Below, in pieces: positions 1 to 14,100 of a stretch of 64,000 bases of DNA. The DNA lies in the NCBI RefSeq assembly GCF_027596085.1, contig NC_072453.1, positions 4,380,448 through 4,444,447 on the forward strand, given 5' to 3'. Below the pieces are notes generated by a model. The model was not told the DNA's origin. It ran no database searches and saw only the letters and a program-made list of their open reading frames with translations. The position numbers were made by a program, and so were the translations under genes. Each line of letters opens with the position of its first letter. The first letter of the stretch is position 1. This DNA is from Anoplopoma fimbria (lineage: Eukaryota > Chordata > Actinopteri > Perciformes > Anoplopomatidae).

Positions 1-3000
1 TGACCGATACTCATCCCTAGCTGTTAAATACTGATTGAAGATTAACTTTTGTCTCCTTCGACAATCATTGTCTATCTGGCGCTGACACCCCATACCAGTG
101 TTGTTTTGCTACAAGAATGATAAATACAATAAAGGGCTGCTCGTTTTCAAAGGTGCTGATGAAGTAATCTCTACATGGATCACTTTCTCCCTTTTTTTGT
201 CTTAATGACATGTTGAGGAGACCAGATCACAGGTTGTTGACAACACATTCAGCTAGAAAGCAGACGATGTGCTGACAGGAAAGCGACTAAAGTTGATAAT
301 TAACCAAAGTCTGGGCCACTGCATGACCCCACACATCACTTGTGTATGGTTTGAAATACCAATCACAACCAGTGGCAGAAACAGATAGCACTGCCTCATA
401 GCAGAATAGTGTAATGCTGCGCTGACCTATGCAAAACCTCCACCCTCTACTCTTGAGCCCACCTCTGACTGTAGTACTGCATTTACTGGTTTGTGTGTGT
501 GTGTACTGTATGTATTACCCTTTGATGAAACACATGGTGCTTGTTGCCCCATTGCCATTAAAAGAGCAGTCCAGTGCAGAGCAGCAGGCAGCGCCTGCCA
601 TCTGGATCTGCTCATTGATTCTGCTGGGTAAGCTCTGCTGTTTATCCCACAACGCCCTGTCAGCCATGACAGTTGTTTGTTCCTTCTTTTCTGTTTTGCA
701 GCCTCCTTTCTCCCTCTCTCACTAGTTCACCTACCCTTGTTTACCCCAACACATATTCACACAGCATGTAGAGCTTTGACTGTTGGAATTTTCTTGTCTT
801 TTATTCTCGCCAATTTAAATTAATTTAGCATCAAGTCAATGGATGACTGTTGTTGTTTTTTATGATTTTTGTCACTTAGTAATGCACATGTTTTTATGTC
901 CATATGGGATTATTTTTTCTACTTCCATGCCATCAACCTGCAATGAGTACATCCCCCAAAATGGTTTTACTGGCAAAAATACAGTATTTCTTGAGGAAAT
1001 GTTCTTAAACAGCTTCCAGAAATCAAAGCCCCAAAAGAAGAATCAAAAACACCATAGCAATTTCTTTACACAATATTTATGATGCTGTGGTCAGGGAAGA
1101 ACCTTCATAAACAAACATAACTGGCAAATATCAGATATGTAGTACAGGACCATTTTCTGCCCTGAGTGTCAGTAAATAGACATATCAATAACACACTAAT
1201 GTATTTTCTTAAGCACATGTCCCGATGTAAGCACATGTCCCGAAGAAACATGAAAGCTTCTGTGTGTGCAGTTGATGGATATTTTTTATTCTGAGAGTCT
1301 CTCTCACACTGCAGCGTGATGCTACATTACACCTCTTTAGTCATGAGTACGAAGAGTCTCCATTGTCTCTGCATGGACGATCCACTTGCATTGTCATAGA
1401 GACCGCTGCAGGGTTTTCCTAGCAACCTGTGAACATCAATTTTCAGACCTTGATGCAGCCTTGAGTGTCGGCCAGTTTCATTCATGCATCTTTTAGTGGT
1501 ACTTATCATCTGTTTACCTCTCCACTTACCTTCAAACACGCGTATCAAAGCAACATTGGGGTCTGGTTCGGCACTTTGTGTTTATGTGTTTTTATCTCAA
1601 TCTTTTTTTATTTATTTTAATTGGTAAGAGTAGTATCACATCAGTTTATTCTAGTGGGTCCTGCTTTTGTACTCTTTAAAATGTAATTTTGTATATTTAA
1701 TGTATTTAAAATGTGTTTGTTGGATGTATTTTCTGTGGGTGGGGTGGGTTTAATTTTGCTTTCTGTAATACCGTAGCTTTTCTATTTATGTAAAATGTAT
1801 TTTGAATTTCCAATGACAAAAGTTGTTTTTGAGGATAAACGTATGTAGAGGTACCAGCAATGGCTATCAAGCTGGGCCGAGACAGAGAAGAGTGCTACAT
1901 ACATAAACTCACTTTAGAAACAGAAAATGAAGACATTACAGGACTGAACATACGATTTAATCGTAATACATTGTATGTGCAGGGTAGAGGTAAAATCCTG
2001 CTGGATCATCTCTTTGTGTTGTATTTGTGATATTCATATATGCTCCTTTCTCTCTCCTGCCAGGTTTGATTCCATGGCTTAGTGTGACTCTCAACAGCAA
2101 CTAGCCCAAAAGTCTCTTTCCTGTCCTCAGCCACTACAGGTAGGCATGAACTCATCGACTGAAAGAGTAATGTTATTGATTCATCAAAGAAATGGTACAC
2201 CACTGCCAGCCAAGCCTCTCACACATGTATAGGCAAGCATGCAAACAAATTTGACCATGTTTAGGAGGTTGTGATGCAATCTGAAATACATTTGTAACTC
2301 ATAACTCTTTCTCTGTATTTGTATTCTGCAAAATCTTGAGTGAAACCATTATTTTCAAAATCTGTAAATGTGACTAAAGCCTGATCAGGTTATCCTATCT
2401 CATTAAATATCAAAGTTGATGACTTTTAATTAGATCACAGTCAAAATATGGATGTTAGATTGTCAAAATTAGTTCTGCATGAAGGGACAGCCACTTAAAA
2501 AGGGAATCAAGGGCTGTGTATCTTTCCATTGCAGTTCTTATTCCACTTCTTTGTTAGAGAAACTGAAGGGAATGAGGATTATTCTGGAATGAAGAATGAA
2601 ATCCAGTATCTGAATGGTTGATACATTTAATTTCTTAATGACCTCCGGTGAAAGACAACCTGAGAGATGTGACTCTTGACCAGAGTCAGTGCATGTAGAG
2701 TCTTTTCTAACGGCTTTGGCTTGGCCTAGAACAGTCAAAGCAGAATGCCTCACAGCACAGGATGCATCATTTGATTGTTATCTAGAGAAAGTACATGATA
2801 CTGAGCAGGTCACTGGTTGGTCACCAACGATGCAGTCACTGGAGATCTGTTACTGCAGTTCTGTCACAGAGAACCACTGAGTTTGAACATCAATGCCTGA
2901 ATAATGTCTGTAGCTCAGTGTTTTACGGGTCAGAAAGACAAGTTTAAGGGTCATTTTGCAGTGGTCGCCAGATTCAACATGAACCTTTTCAGATTCAACA

Positions 3001-4602
3001 TGAACCTTTTCAGATTCAACATGAACCTTTTCAGATTCAACATGAACCTTTTCAGATTCAACATGAACCTTTTCAGATTGCCAGTAAATGCCAAGTGAAC
3101 TGGGTTCAACTCTCTTGTCAATACTCAATGTCTGATTGGTTGGTCTGAGTTCAAAGATAGTCGTGGTCTGAGAAAGGGGGGACAAAGGGGGCCATTGTCC
3201 ACTCCACTTTATGCCCCCACTTTATGCCCCTGGCCCGATTAGGAATCACAAAACTTTACAGGTGTGTAGTTGACATTGAAATTAAGTCTAAGTTTTAAGA
3301 TTTGTGTGGTTAAAGTCAGGGCTTCAGAAGAAGGGGGGGTAGAAGGTTGGTAGGCAGAACCCCAACTTAACACTCCTGGACCTATTTGGCGTCACGGCTG
3401 GTATGACCCATTTTAAGACGGTCTCTAGTTATAACAAGTTTTGAGTTTTATGCCCTAATTTGTGAAATGTACGTTCATGTATGGCTAGGGCTATATTTAT
3501 TGTTTTCAAAAAAATATTTGGATTGTTATTGGTTATATGGTGGAAAAAGGTATAAGGAAGTCTGGCAGCTCATTTAAGTTTTCTTTCACATTTTTCTTCC
3601 CACTTTCTATAACCACAGAGATATTATAAACTTGTCAGACCATGTATAGTGCGAACTGCAGTGATCACTACTCAGAGAAAATCCATACAGCAGAAAAAAA
3701 AAAGGCTCTTCTGGCAAACGGCAAAAATTCAGTGTTTGTGAAAAAATGTTACTTGCATTCTGCGACGTAGCATTTTCTTTTTTTTATAGATTATTGTAGA
3801 ATCTTTAAAGGCATAACAAGAGATGATGAAACATGGACTTCAGGACTTGTTGTGTTTGAAAACATGACATGACGTCAGCATTCAGCAACCAGAATGGAGA
3901 ACATTCTGACGTGGTTAAACCAAATGAGTCCTGTAGTCCCGTAGTCTCCCTGGACTGTTCTAATGTCTCTGCCAGTTTGAGGACCTACAGGGGGAAATAA
4001 AAGCAGCCATAGGAACAAAGTGGTTCTCAGCCAAGAGCAACACATCAGGGTGGTTAGTAAAGAGTGCTGAGGTCCTGTGGGTGCTGCTGAAGAGCGATAA
4101 ATGGCATGCATGTCCAGACTGCGCAGTCTGCCTTCTGCTGGTTAAGAGGCTGTTGGGAAGCCATGGATACTAAAGTGTTTGTTTTGCTCCCTGAAATGTT
4201 TCCCTTCCCCCTGTTTTGAAAACCGCCACAGCGACGTCATATTCCAGATTATTTCTGAACAGAGAGAACATTCATGGACAAACTGGCGTTGTTTCTCATG
4301 AGCAGCGGTTTGAAAGCGATTATTCGGTATAATAGCCAACCCAGCTCGTTTAATGAATAATTTGGGCTGTGACTGAGCTCTTCCAGATGGCTCAAATGAA
4401 ATGCCACCCTTAGCATTTCACCAGTTGGGTGATGTAGTCATACCAACAGGATGATGGTTATTATACTGAATTACTGATGAGGAGCCCACAAAATATCCTT
4501 GAGTGCATTTGTCCTTAAGTTCTTCAGTGCGAGGAGTAAAGCAGTTACTACATATCCCCTCAAACTCCTCACGCTCCCTTCTTGTTTCTTGTTTCCACAC
4601 AG
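1..4602. other. Upstream or 5' intron sequence of mrtfb, no supported gene
   Basis: No coding exon can be supported here. Short open frames are present but lack recognisable domains. The first mrtfb coding exon is preceded by a good splice acceptor (pyrimidine tract then CACAG, ending at 4602), so at least one upstream non-coding exon exists, either in this stretch or before the window. The stretch also contains a 21-bp minisatellite at 2970-3079 and a short direct repeat around 1210-1246. A 56-codon open frame starts with a good Kozak context at 1860, but I do not recognise its product. Confidence 0.6.
2970..3079. repeat. 21-bp minisatellite, five copies
   Basis: Five nearly perfect head-to-tail copies of a 21-bp unit (AGATTCAACATGAACCTTTTC). 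The unit length is a multiple of three and lacks stops in at least one frame on each strand, so open frames run through it on both strands. There is no sign that it is translated. Confidence 0.95.
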
Positions 4603-5048
4603 GTAGCAGCGAGACACAACCAAAGGGACAGTGACACACACCCCCTGTTGCTTGCCTCCCCTCCTGAGGCGACATGGAGCTCCAGGCGTCTTACGGGCAG
4701 CTGGGAGCAGAGGGGGATTGCGAGATGTCGAGTCTGCTGTTGCCCAGTCCCCAGAGCGAGGCGGTTACTCATGAGATGGAGGAGCTGTCGCTGCAGCCTC
4801 TGCCTCCACTCAATGAACGCAAAAATGGTGAGGAAATGCTGCCGAAAACAAGCCTGTCGTGGCATGCTAAGACAAAAATATACAATAAACAGGGAACCAT
4901 TGGGAAAAGAGATTTCAACTTTCACCCGTTTTGTTATTTTTGATTAGTCAAAAAATAGAAAAAATGTATTTGGGGTTAAAAATGAACTGTCTCCTTAAAC
5001 ACATTCACTGACATTGAATACCACGTACATCAAACTCAAACTTGACAG

Positions 5049-5123
<75 letters not shown>

Positions 5124-8100
5124 AAAGTATGTTACTTGCCTCTGCAACTCCTCCCTCCTGCATGGGGACACATATGTCAGCCCTCAATACTTATATGGCC
5201 TCCACACTAGTAATGCATTTACATATGCACACAGGCACATACTGCATAAATCAACTATTAAGTTCAAAATGGGCCATAAAAGTGCGTGAAACTTCCATAA
5301 GCTTTTTCCTTTTTCTGCAGCGCGCAACATCTTTTCAGCAACAAATTATCTCCATCATGCGAGCCAGCCTGCATGTTGGCTTCTCATTAAACTCACGATG
5401 TTGGTGTTGTTCTAGCAGCCACATGGGACTGACTCAGACACTGATGGATGGATATGCAATTACCAGACTTTAGGAGTGGGGAAGATTCACTGCGGCCTTT
5501 GCCAGTTCCTAATCATGGCTTAGACGGTTTAGGGAGATCAGTTCAGTGAAGTCACTGTGATATTGATCACCGTGGTTTTAAAAAATCTAGTTTGTCAGAT
5601 ACAGTCGACAAACGCAGAGTGTTCAGCCAGAGCTGTGGATTAAAACACTTTTTGGATAATTTTGGGATTTTGTGCTTAAGTGCACAGCGGCTAGTGCTGT
5701 CTGCAGGAGAGCACAATAAACATGTCTCCACGGTGGAACATTTTTGTGGAATGTCAACAGTAGCAGCACCCACTCATCATCTTGGCTTTTGTCATTTCCC
5801 TTCCAGTGAGAACACACACCTCATACTTTCCACCCTCTGAGCCATCCCCCAGCACTTTGCCAACCGCAGAGTACCCCTTTCACATATTGGTTTTAACATG
5901 CAGGTGTTAATCTGTCTACCATCATGACAGGTCTGAGTGTCTAAGACCGCTTCAGATGTGTACAGCAGGAGTCTGTAGCTCAGTAATTCTGGAGGGAGAG
6001 AGGAGAACTGCTCTGTCAGCAGAGTGGGACATCAAGACTCAGCGCTAGGGCTTTGTTGTGTCAGGGAATGAGAATCTGGCCAGAAAGAGGCAGCCTATTA
6101 TGTGAAATCAATATTATTATTGATGACAGCAAAAGCCTGCTAAGAGGATAAAGAAATGCACTGCAAAGAAAAAAAAGATCGGGTAAAAGTTTTGGACTAA
6201 AATAGGATCTCCAGATGATAGTGGGTTACTTCCCATAGTAGGAGGCAAATTTACATCCGCAGCATTTTGAGAGGTTTATAAATAGTTTATGTTGTCTGTA
6301 ATTAACTCTAAAGTGTGATACTTTAAATAATTTGTTTGCTGAGTAAATGCTTTGTGGTTTACGCAAAGTCCATCACAACTATATTATTTTTAGAATTCAG
6401 TCTTTAGTCAAATGTTCAAAAATAGGCCAGAGTCATAGGTGGGTGCACACATCCTCCCTCTTGCAACTATCCCAGTTTACCCAGTTTTAAACCCTCCGAA
6501 CCCAAAGCAGTTTTGGGGCATTTTTTGCTTCTGTGACATTTTTCTCTCTGTGGCCTTAATTTTCACTGCAATAGATAAGTCCTGCACCTCTATGGAAACA
6601 GTAAAATCCTTGCTAGAGAACGCGAAAATGTCCATAGTGTAATATTTACACAGTTACAGTGCCATAAATCATAAAGAGAAAAAAATGCAAGTTGAATTTC
6701 TTTGATGAGTTATTTTACAAAAACATTCCAACAGTTGGGTAAGTGTGAGCAAGTGTCACCAATTCTGCATGCTCCAAATGCTATGTGTATTGAGAGACAC
6801 ACATTTTTACAACCTCTACTTACAGCCTCTCCTGTCCACTGCACATTGCACCGTGTTCAGCAGCCTGCAGTTCAGTCAAAGTTTCACGGAATTGTTGTCA
6901 CGCAACTGTTGGTCTCAGCCGAGTCCATCATGGCTTCCTTGTTAGATCTGGTTAGAGCAAACAGTTTATTTGTAAATGAGACGTGGGCTTAAATGATGTT
7001 GATTAAATATCACAATTTTGAGCTTAGTTTCAATGTTTTTTTCTGATGTCAGTGTTCGACACATGATGTGTTCAAGGGCCGTCGGAAAAAAGAAGAATCT
7101 GACAATAATGACTGTTGAATGACTGTTGAATTCTGTCATATGCAGTTAGTGCCCCAGTAATAAAGATGAAAATACAACAAATTAAGACAAAAATGTTGCG
7201 AATTCATGGGAGCTAACGGCCACAGCATGTACATGCACTGCCATTGCCTCTTGCAACCAGTCTTTATGCTAAACTATAAAGACTGGTCTTAGCTAACTGG
7301 CTGCTCTCTCTTTTATATTGGCCAGAGTAGTGGTGTCCATCGTCCTATCTAACTTTGCAACAAGTGTATTTCCAAAAATGACAAAACAATTTCTTATAAA
7401 TGCATCATGTCGATATACATTTAATTTCTGGTTCTTTTTATACCACTTAATTTTTTTGTTTCCCACATGTCATCAGCTATGTTTTGCCTTGTGTCTTATT
7501 TATATATTATATTAAACCCCTTCAATCTAACTCTAGATCATTTTAAAAGTTCACTTTTTAACTGCACTTGAAACAGACACATTTTCATGCTAGCCTGTGA
7601 TTCATCCGTTGACCCGCTGACATCGTTTCCGTCACTGTGTGCATAAACAGCTCAGTCATGTCATCCACCTCTCTCCTCAGCCTGCTTAGGTCACAGGTCA
7701 ACATGTGCTCGTCAGTCTGAGCAGCATTTCCCGGAGGAATTTAGGACAATGCCACTGACGGGAAGTCTATATATATCACTTTAAGCAAACATGACCCCTC
7801 TGCATATCTTTCTCCAACTATTTACCGAGTGTAGTGGGGGAATGTATATCCACGATTGAAGGGCTGATTGGTTTTTCCTATGTCGATATTAAGGCGATTT
7901 TAATCCACTAAGAATCCACAGAATTAAAACATTATAAAAATAATCTCTAGAATCTTTTCAGATGTTGAACCATGCTGCAGCCTATCCACAATCTCATGTA
8001 ACCACCATTGGTCGAAATGTTATGACATTTTGATGTATGTTTTTGCATAGCCACCAAGGTGATGCAATCATTGGTCAGTGGTGGACCCTGGGAGAGTTTC

Positions 8101-11100
8101 AACCAGTTTATGTTTATCCCTTAACAGAGGGATAAACATAAACTGATGATTAAAATGTGAAGTTGGTTAGGCCACCTGTTTCCTGTTGGACCAAGAGAGC
8201 TAGTAATTCCCTGTCATTTTTGACGCATCCCTTCCTGTGAATAGAGAAGTGTCTGTCCTCATATTGTTTTTTATTTTGTGAAAATGTACAACTCCTCCTA
8301 CGTAATGTGACACATCCATATGTTGTAGGCCCTCTTACAAAGTAACACTAAAGCTATAAAACACTTGTGTTGTTTCCACAAGTCCATCCTTTCAGCTAGA
8401 AGAGGCAGTTGTTATTTTCCTTTGTCCTTAGTCAGTGATGACTCAGACTCTTGACTGTTCCTCAAAAGTTACAAGGAATCAGTGTAGACATCAAATCAGG
8501 CTGTGTTCGGATGGCCTACAGCCAGAAAATAAGCCATCCCAAAGTTGCTGAGCGAGAGAGGGAAGTAAGAGTAGTGTGGTAGGAGGGGGATGTGGCCCTG
8601 CCGTAAAAAAAAGTGTTGGGGAGGAGTGCAGGATGGGCCTAATGTTGCTTTTCTATTCCTAAGAAGCTGTGGATTCTTACCATTCCGCTGATCATGTTGC
8701 ACCACGGCTGAGAGAGGATATGACTTTAAGCTACATATTTTAGGCTTTAGTACAAGGCTGTCACCTTGGGATCAAATGGTTTAATCACTCGGCTGTATTT
8801 TGGACTGCTCTATAGGCCAGGACTCTCAGACTCAGACAATGGCCTATTTGGATGTAGAGACCCCCAGTGACCGCTGCACTAGGTTCAGAGCAGGTGAGCA
8901 CTCTTCTTTGTTGTTATTATGCCAGTTCCTCAACTTGAGTAGGCTTACGCTTTTGCGGGCTTGTCCTGGAGTTCTGGAAGTTTTTGTGGGTTATTTAAAC
9001 AGCTTGATGGTCACTTATATGCCCAGCTTTTTTAACAGATGGAAAAAAAGAGATAAAATAAATGATAATGAAATCATATCTAATATTTTGGTGGTACATT
9101 CGTCTTATCTGCTTGTGATTGCCTTGTACTGCTGTTTAGATTTTTTGGTAGCAGTGACCCTAACCTAAAAAGTGTTCCAAACGTAAACAGCATGTGAAAT
9201 GTCATACTGGTAAAGATAGGCTTATGGGGAAACAGAATAAAAAAATTAAACAGCTACTGGGGACTTGCACTAGAAGGCCCTCAGGAGTGACGTTATATAA
9301 AATCCCACATAATAAGACTGAGTGAAGTCCCTCTGCAGTTTTTATTGCCAGCACAGGAATAGCTGGTATAGTTTTGCCAAACTACCATGCACTTATAGTT
9401 GTAATCAATGTTTATAAAAATGTTGACTGGCAGGATAATTTACGTCTTGAGTGCAAAATGTCGCCTATAGAATTCTGTTATTGTATGTTGTCAGCCTAAT
9501 GACTAAAGAACAGGATGTGAGTGTGGTATCAGGGGGTGGGGAAGGTTAGTATGTGGTTACCTTCTCGGCATGATGTCATTTTCTTTGCTATTTAATTTAC
9601 CTTTTTTATTTTTACACAATACCTCATGCGTTTATTCTTCAGTCTGCTTTCACTATTTCACAATTCTCATGTTTTTTCTACTTATAGAACTTATATTATA
9701 TGTACTTAGGGTTAGGGTTACAATCAAAAAAACTCAAAATAACAATCAAAATCTATAATATTTTTTGTTTGCAGTCCTGCAGTTGAGGCTTCAGCAAAGG
9801 CGAACCCGGGAGCAGCTGGCGGACCAGGGCATCATGCCACGTGAGTGTCAGCAGCACTGCCAGTTGTCCATCACTCACTGAAAAGCTGATGTAGTGTGTG
9901 CGAATGTATGATAACAAACTGGGATCCTGATAGCTGATATAATAAACATGTTTGCTCTGTTCTAGATCGTTTGTCTTTAAAATTGTGCTAAGACTTGTGC
10001 ATTGATGAAAATGTAATGTGTTGCAGCTCTAAAGAGCCCGGCAGCTTTCCATGGGCAGATTCGCAGCTTGGAGAGAAGCAGGGTATGTTTGAAATAAAGT
10101 GTTAACTGTGGACTTCAGAAGCAGACGAAATACACTCCTGGACTGTTGTGTGGCACGAACATTTTGACAATTAACTGACTTTCTGTCTTTCTTTTTAGAC
10201 TGAGAATTTCCTCAAGCACAAGATCCGCAGTCGTCCAGAGAGAGCAGAGCTGGTCAGGATGCACATCCTGCAAGGTACTGGCGAATCTCTAGTTCTCACT
10301 ACAAACATTTATTGTATTATCTAGTGTTCCTTGCAGACTTTTAAGCATCATATAATTCAAAGTGGCACCAAACACAATGCTATAAATAAGTATTTTTCTA
10401 GCCAGCACTGCAAACATGAGATCTTCAAGCTAACATTTTACAGTGACCTCTTCATCTGTTCCTCAGAGACCGGAGCAGAACCCTCATTACAGGCCACCCA
10501 GATGAAACTGAAGAGGGCGCGGCTGGCCGACAACCTAAACGAGAAGATCGCCCAGAGGCCCGGCCCTATGGAGCTGGTGGAGAAAAATATCTTGCCTGTG
10601 GATTCCAGTGTTAAACAAGCAATTATCGGTGAGGGGCAGAGAAACAGTGGCAATAAAACAGCTAACGTTGCCATATTAGACAGCCAGTGCAGGGAATTGG
10701 ATATAAATTATGATAAAAGTAGTGTATTACTTGCACAAATACGAAAAAGTGTGAGTTATTAAGTGCTGGGCTTTTTTGGTTGTCTGTCAGTGGGTCAGGT
10801 GAATTATCCAAAAGTGTTGGATGAAGACAGCTGCGATGCCGTGTCCCCAGAGAATCCAGCCAGCCAGGAGTCTCAGAGTTGTGTCCCCTCTCCGGCAGAG
10901 AGCAAAGTGCCAGAAACACCTTCTGTAGTCCCAGCACCACCAACACCCATCACCCTGCTGCAGGTCAGATACAGGACTAGTAAAAAGTGTTTGTGTATGC
11001 CTGCCTTATTAGCCTCAAGTCACAAAACTTTGTAACAATGTTTATTAGAAATTCTGTCTTTGCCTTGCAGTTAATGGTGTCTTTTTGTTACACTTCTTCA

Positions 11101-14100
11101 GGCCTTCCCAGCTGCTACACAAGCAACAACAGACTTTGTAAAAGTGATCCCTACAATTGAAAAGCCTGCCAGCCGCCCAGCTGTCACTCCTGCACAGCCA
11201 ATCATCACAGCTGTTCATTCAAAACCAGGCCCAACACTGGTGAAAGTAAGAGCGTTTTTATCCCCCCTCTACATGTAATATATTTCTGTAATATTTTAAT
11301 ACTGCTGGGCAAATGGCACGTCTCTTTTTCTTTCCTCCCGCAACAGCAAAGTCAGCAGAGGTCGCCCTCAGAGAAGAGCCGCAGTAAGAAGGGCAAAGAG
11401 CCCAAGTCCAGGGTGAAGAAGCTCAAGTACCACCAGTATGTTCCCCCAGACCAGAAGCTGGAGGCCACTGAAGAACCCATGGACTCCTCTTATGCCCGAC
11501 TGCTGCAGCAACAGCAGCTGTTCCTCCAGCTGCAGATCCTCAGCCAGCAACAGCAGCATTACAACTACCAGACTATTTTACCGGCACCACTCAAGTACGT
11601 ATACAAAACATAAGAACTAGTAATAGCAATACTGTAACTGTATTGTTTTATTTTGGTTTTGGCTCTTATCTGAAAAGAAGCCAAGTATCGTTTTCAATGA
11701 CCCCGAGGGCCGTTAGCTAGTTTCCAACAACAACTCTGCATCTAATCATATTAATAAATAGCAGGATGTTGCTTCACCAGCTGCTGGTTTCATAAATGTC
11801 CCACAGCTGCGGCATGACCAAGCTCCCTTTGAACTACTGCACTGTGGTTTGGTTGAATGGCTTTGTTAGTGATGTGCAGGGCACAGGATGGATGGTCTGT
11901 TCATACTGGGAACAGATTTCCTCTCCCTCTCTTTCCTGCCTTTCTCTGTCTCTTCTATGAGCTCTCCATTTTTACTTCTTTGTCCACCTTCCATCTTTCT
12001 CCCACCCTCCTTTCCTCTTTTTCTGTTCCTTATTCATGTAATGCATAAGTACTGTAAACTATTTTGGGATATAACAATGACCTCATGTTTTTGTGTCTCA
12101 TTCTCACTGTAGGCCTGTTGCTGAGGGTCAGACCAGCAGCGCCGGGAGCCTGCCAACCTCCATCATGGTGTCTTTGCCCACTGCACCTCCACCTCCCCCT
12201 GTAACTCCAGCTCTGTCTCGTCCAAACAACTCGCTCTCAAACCGCAAGCCAGGAGTCTTGCCTGCCAATCTTGAGGAGATGAAGGTATTTGGAAAGCCAC
12301 GGGTACCAGCAAACCCTTACCCCTGTAGCTTGGGGAAAACAGACCCCAGCAGCTTTGGAATCCAAATTATGATTGTAGACTAAAGTTGGAAATTGCAGTT
12401 TGAGATATTACACAGCCAGTAGGAATGTTTTTGTGCTATAATCGGCATCAGCTCCACTCCTCCTCTAGCACTAGTCCACCATTTTTAATGTGAACATACT
12501 TGTATTTGTCTAGGTGGCTGAATTAAAGATGGAGCTAAAGCTGCGTGGCCTCCCTGTGTCAGGAACAAAGACCGATCTGATAGAAAGACTGAAGCCTTTC
12601 CAGGACAACCACTGCACCTTGGCTCCAACCACCATTCCTGTCCCTAGCATCACCACTCTCTCCTCATTGCCCATGGAGGTCACCACCACCACTAGCAGCC
12701 CCACCATAGTCCTTCCAGTCCAGGTGGCTCCAGAGAACATCAACCCGACACCGCCGGTCTCACCCATTCCCCCCGATCGCTCGACCCTCCAGCAGGAAGT
12801 AGGCATGTCGGAGGCTCTTTCTGAAACACAAATGAGGAGCTCTGGATGGGGAGCTCCACAGACCTCACCTCTCTCGTCTTTTCAAGTCCCGGAGGAAAAG
12901 GACAGGCGGCTCCATGAAAAAGAGCAGCAGATAGTGGAGTTGATGAAGAAGCTGGAGCAGGAGCAGAGGTTGGTTGAGGAGCTGAAGATGCAGCTGGAGG
13001 TGGAGAAGAGAGGCCAGGGTGACTTTGCATCTGTATCTCCAAAACTCAATTTGGCACCTGCCATGAACCCTGTTCCTCATGTCCTGAGCTCAAATGTAGT
13101 AAAAATGGAGGGTACAGTCCTGTCAAACTGTTCATCCACTGCCGCTACAATCCCCAACTCTATCCTGGGCTCCCAGACTCTCTCCCCTCTGCCAACTGTG
13201 GTCAAGTTGGAGGATGTGACGGTTTCTTCTGGCAAGCCTTTCCAGCTCCAGAACCAAACCCAGATCATCACCCAGATCCAGCCCCAAGCCCAGCACCAAA
13301 TAATCAACAGTCCTCACCGCCTCTCCCAGTCACGGAGAAGTCCCAAACTCCAGACCCAGTCCCAAACTGCAGCCCCAAGCATGCAGCAGTTCTTCATCAG
13401 CCACCAGGGCGGGGTGTCCCAGGTCCTGGGTCAGCCTCAGACCTTGTTAACCACCACAGGCCAAGCTGGGAGGATCCTCCTCCCAGTCTCGCTACCCAAC
13501 AGCGCTACAGCAATCCAGCTGCCAAGCACTACTGTCAGCCTGCAGGTAAGATTGCTAAAAAGAAGAGTGACATCACATGTTGTGGTGTGTGTTAGAGAAA
13601 CGTTAGAGCTTACTTACCTGCTTTAGGGGTTTACCAATTAGAAAACTGGATGTATTCACTCACAATGATGCACTTATACATTTTTCCCTCATCTCAGCCT
13701 GTTCTTCAGGCCACCGGCTCAAATCCAGGCCTGGTCCAGGCCTCAGTTCCTCAGCGGCAAACCACTAAGAAGGAGATGGCACCAAACCCGCAGTTATCCA
13801 ACCACAACCCATTGCTACAGGTCAGCCACGCCACGTAGTTAGTTGCATTTCTCTGAGACATTGTGCTGAGTGGCTTTTTCTAATGTGTCTTTTTGCCTTG
13901 CCTAAAACAATAATGCTTATCCAGCACTGTCCTATGACAGTAATGTAATGAGTAACATTTTTTAACAGATTGATTCATTGTTTAGACTATATAATGTCAG
14001 ATATAATTGACATTACAATTTTATAGAGACTATGGAGATGTCGCCGAATTGATTGTTATGTACAACACACAGCTCAGAACCCAAAGATATTTGAGTTACA

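Noticed and set aside
9706..9719. Interstitial telomere-like TTAGGGTTAGGG
   Set aside because: Only two units, which is expected by chance in 64 kb.
10467..10762. Extended version of mrtfb exon 5 reading into the intron
   Set aside because: A perfect GTGAGG donor follows 10628 and the next exon continues the MRTF sequence. The extension has no similarity to the family and ends in a stop.
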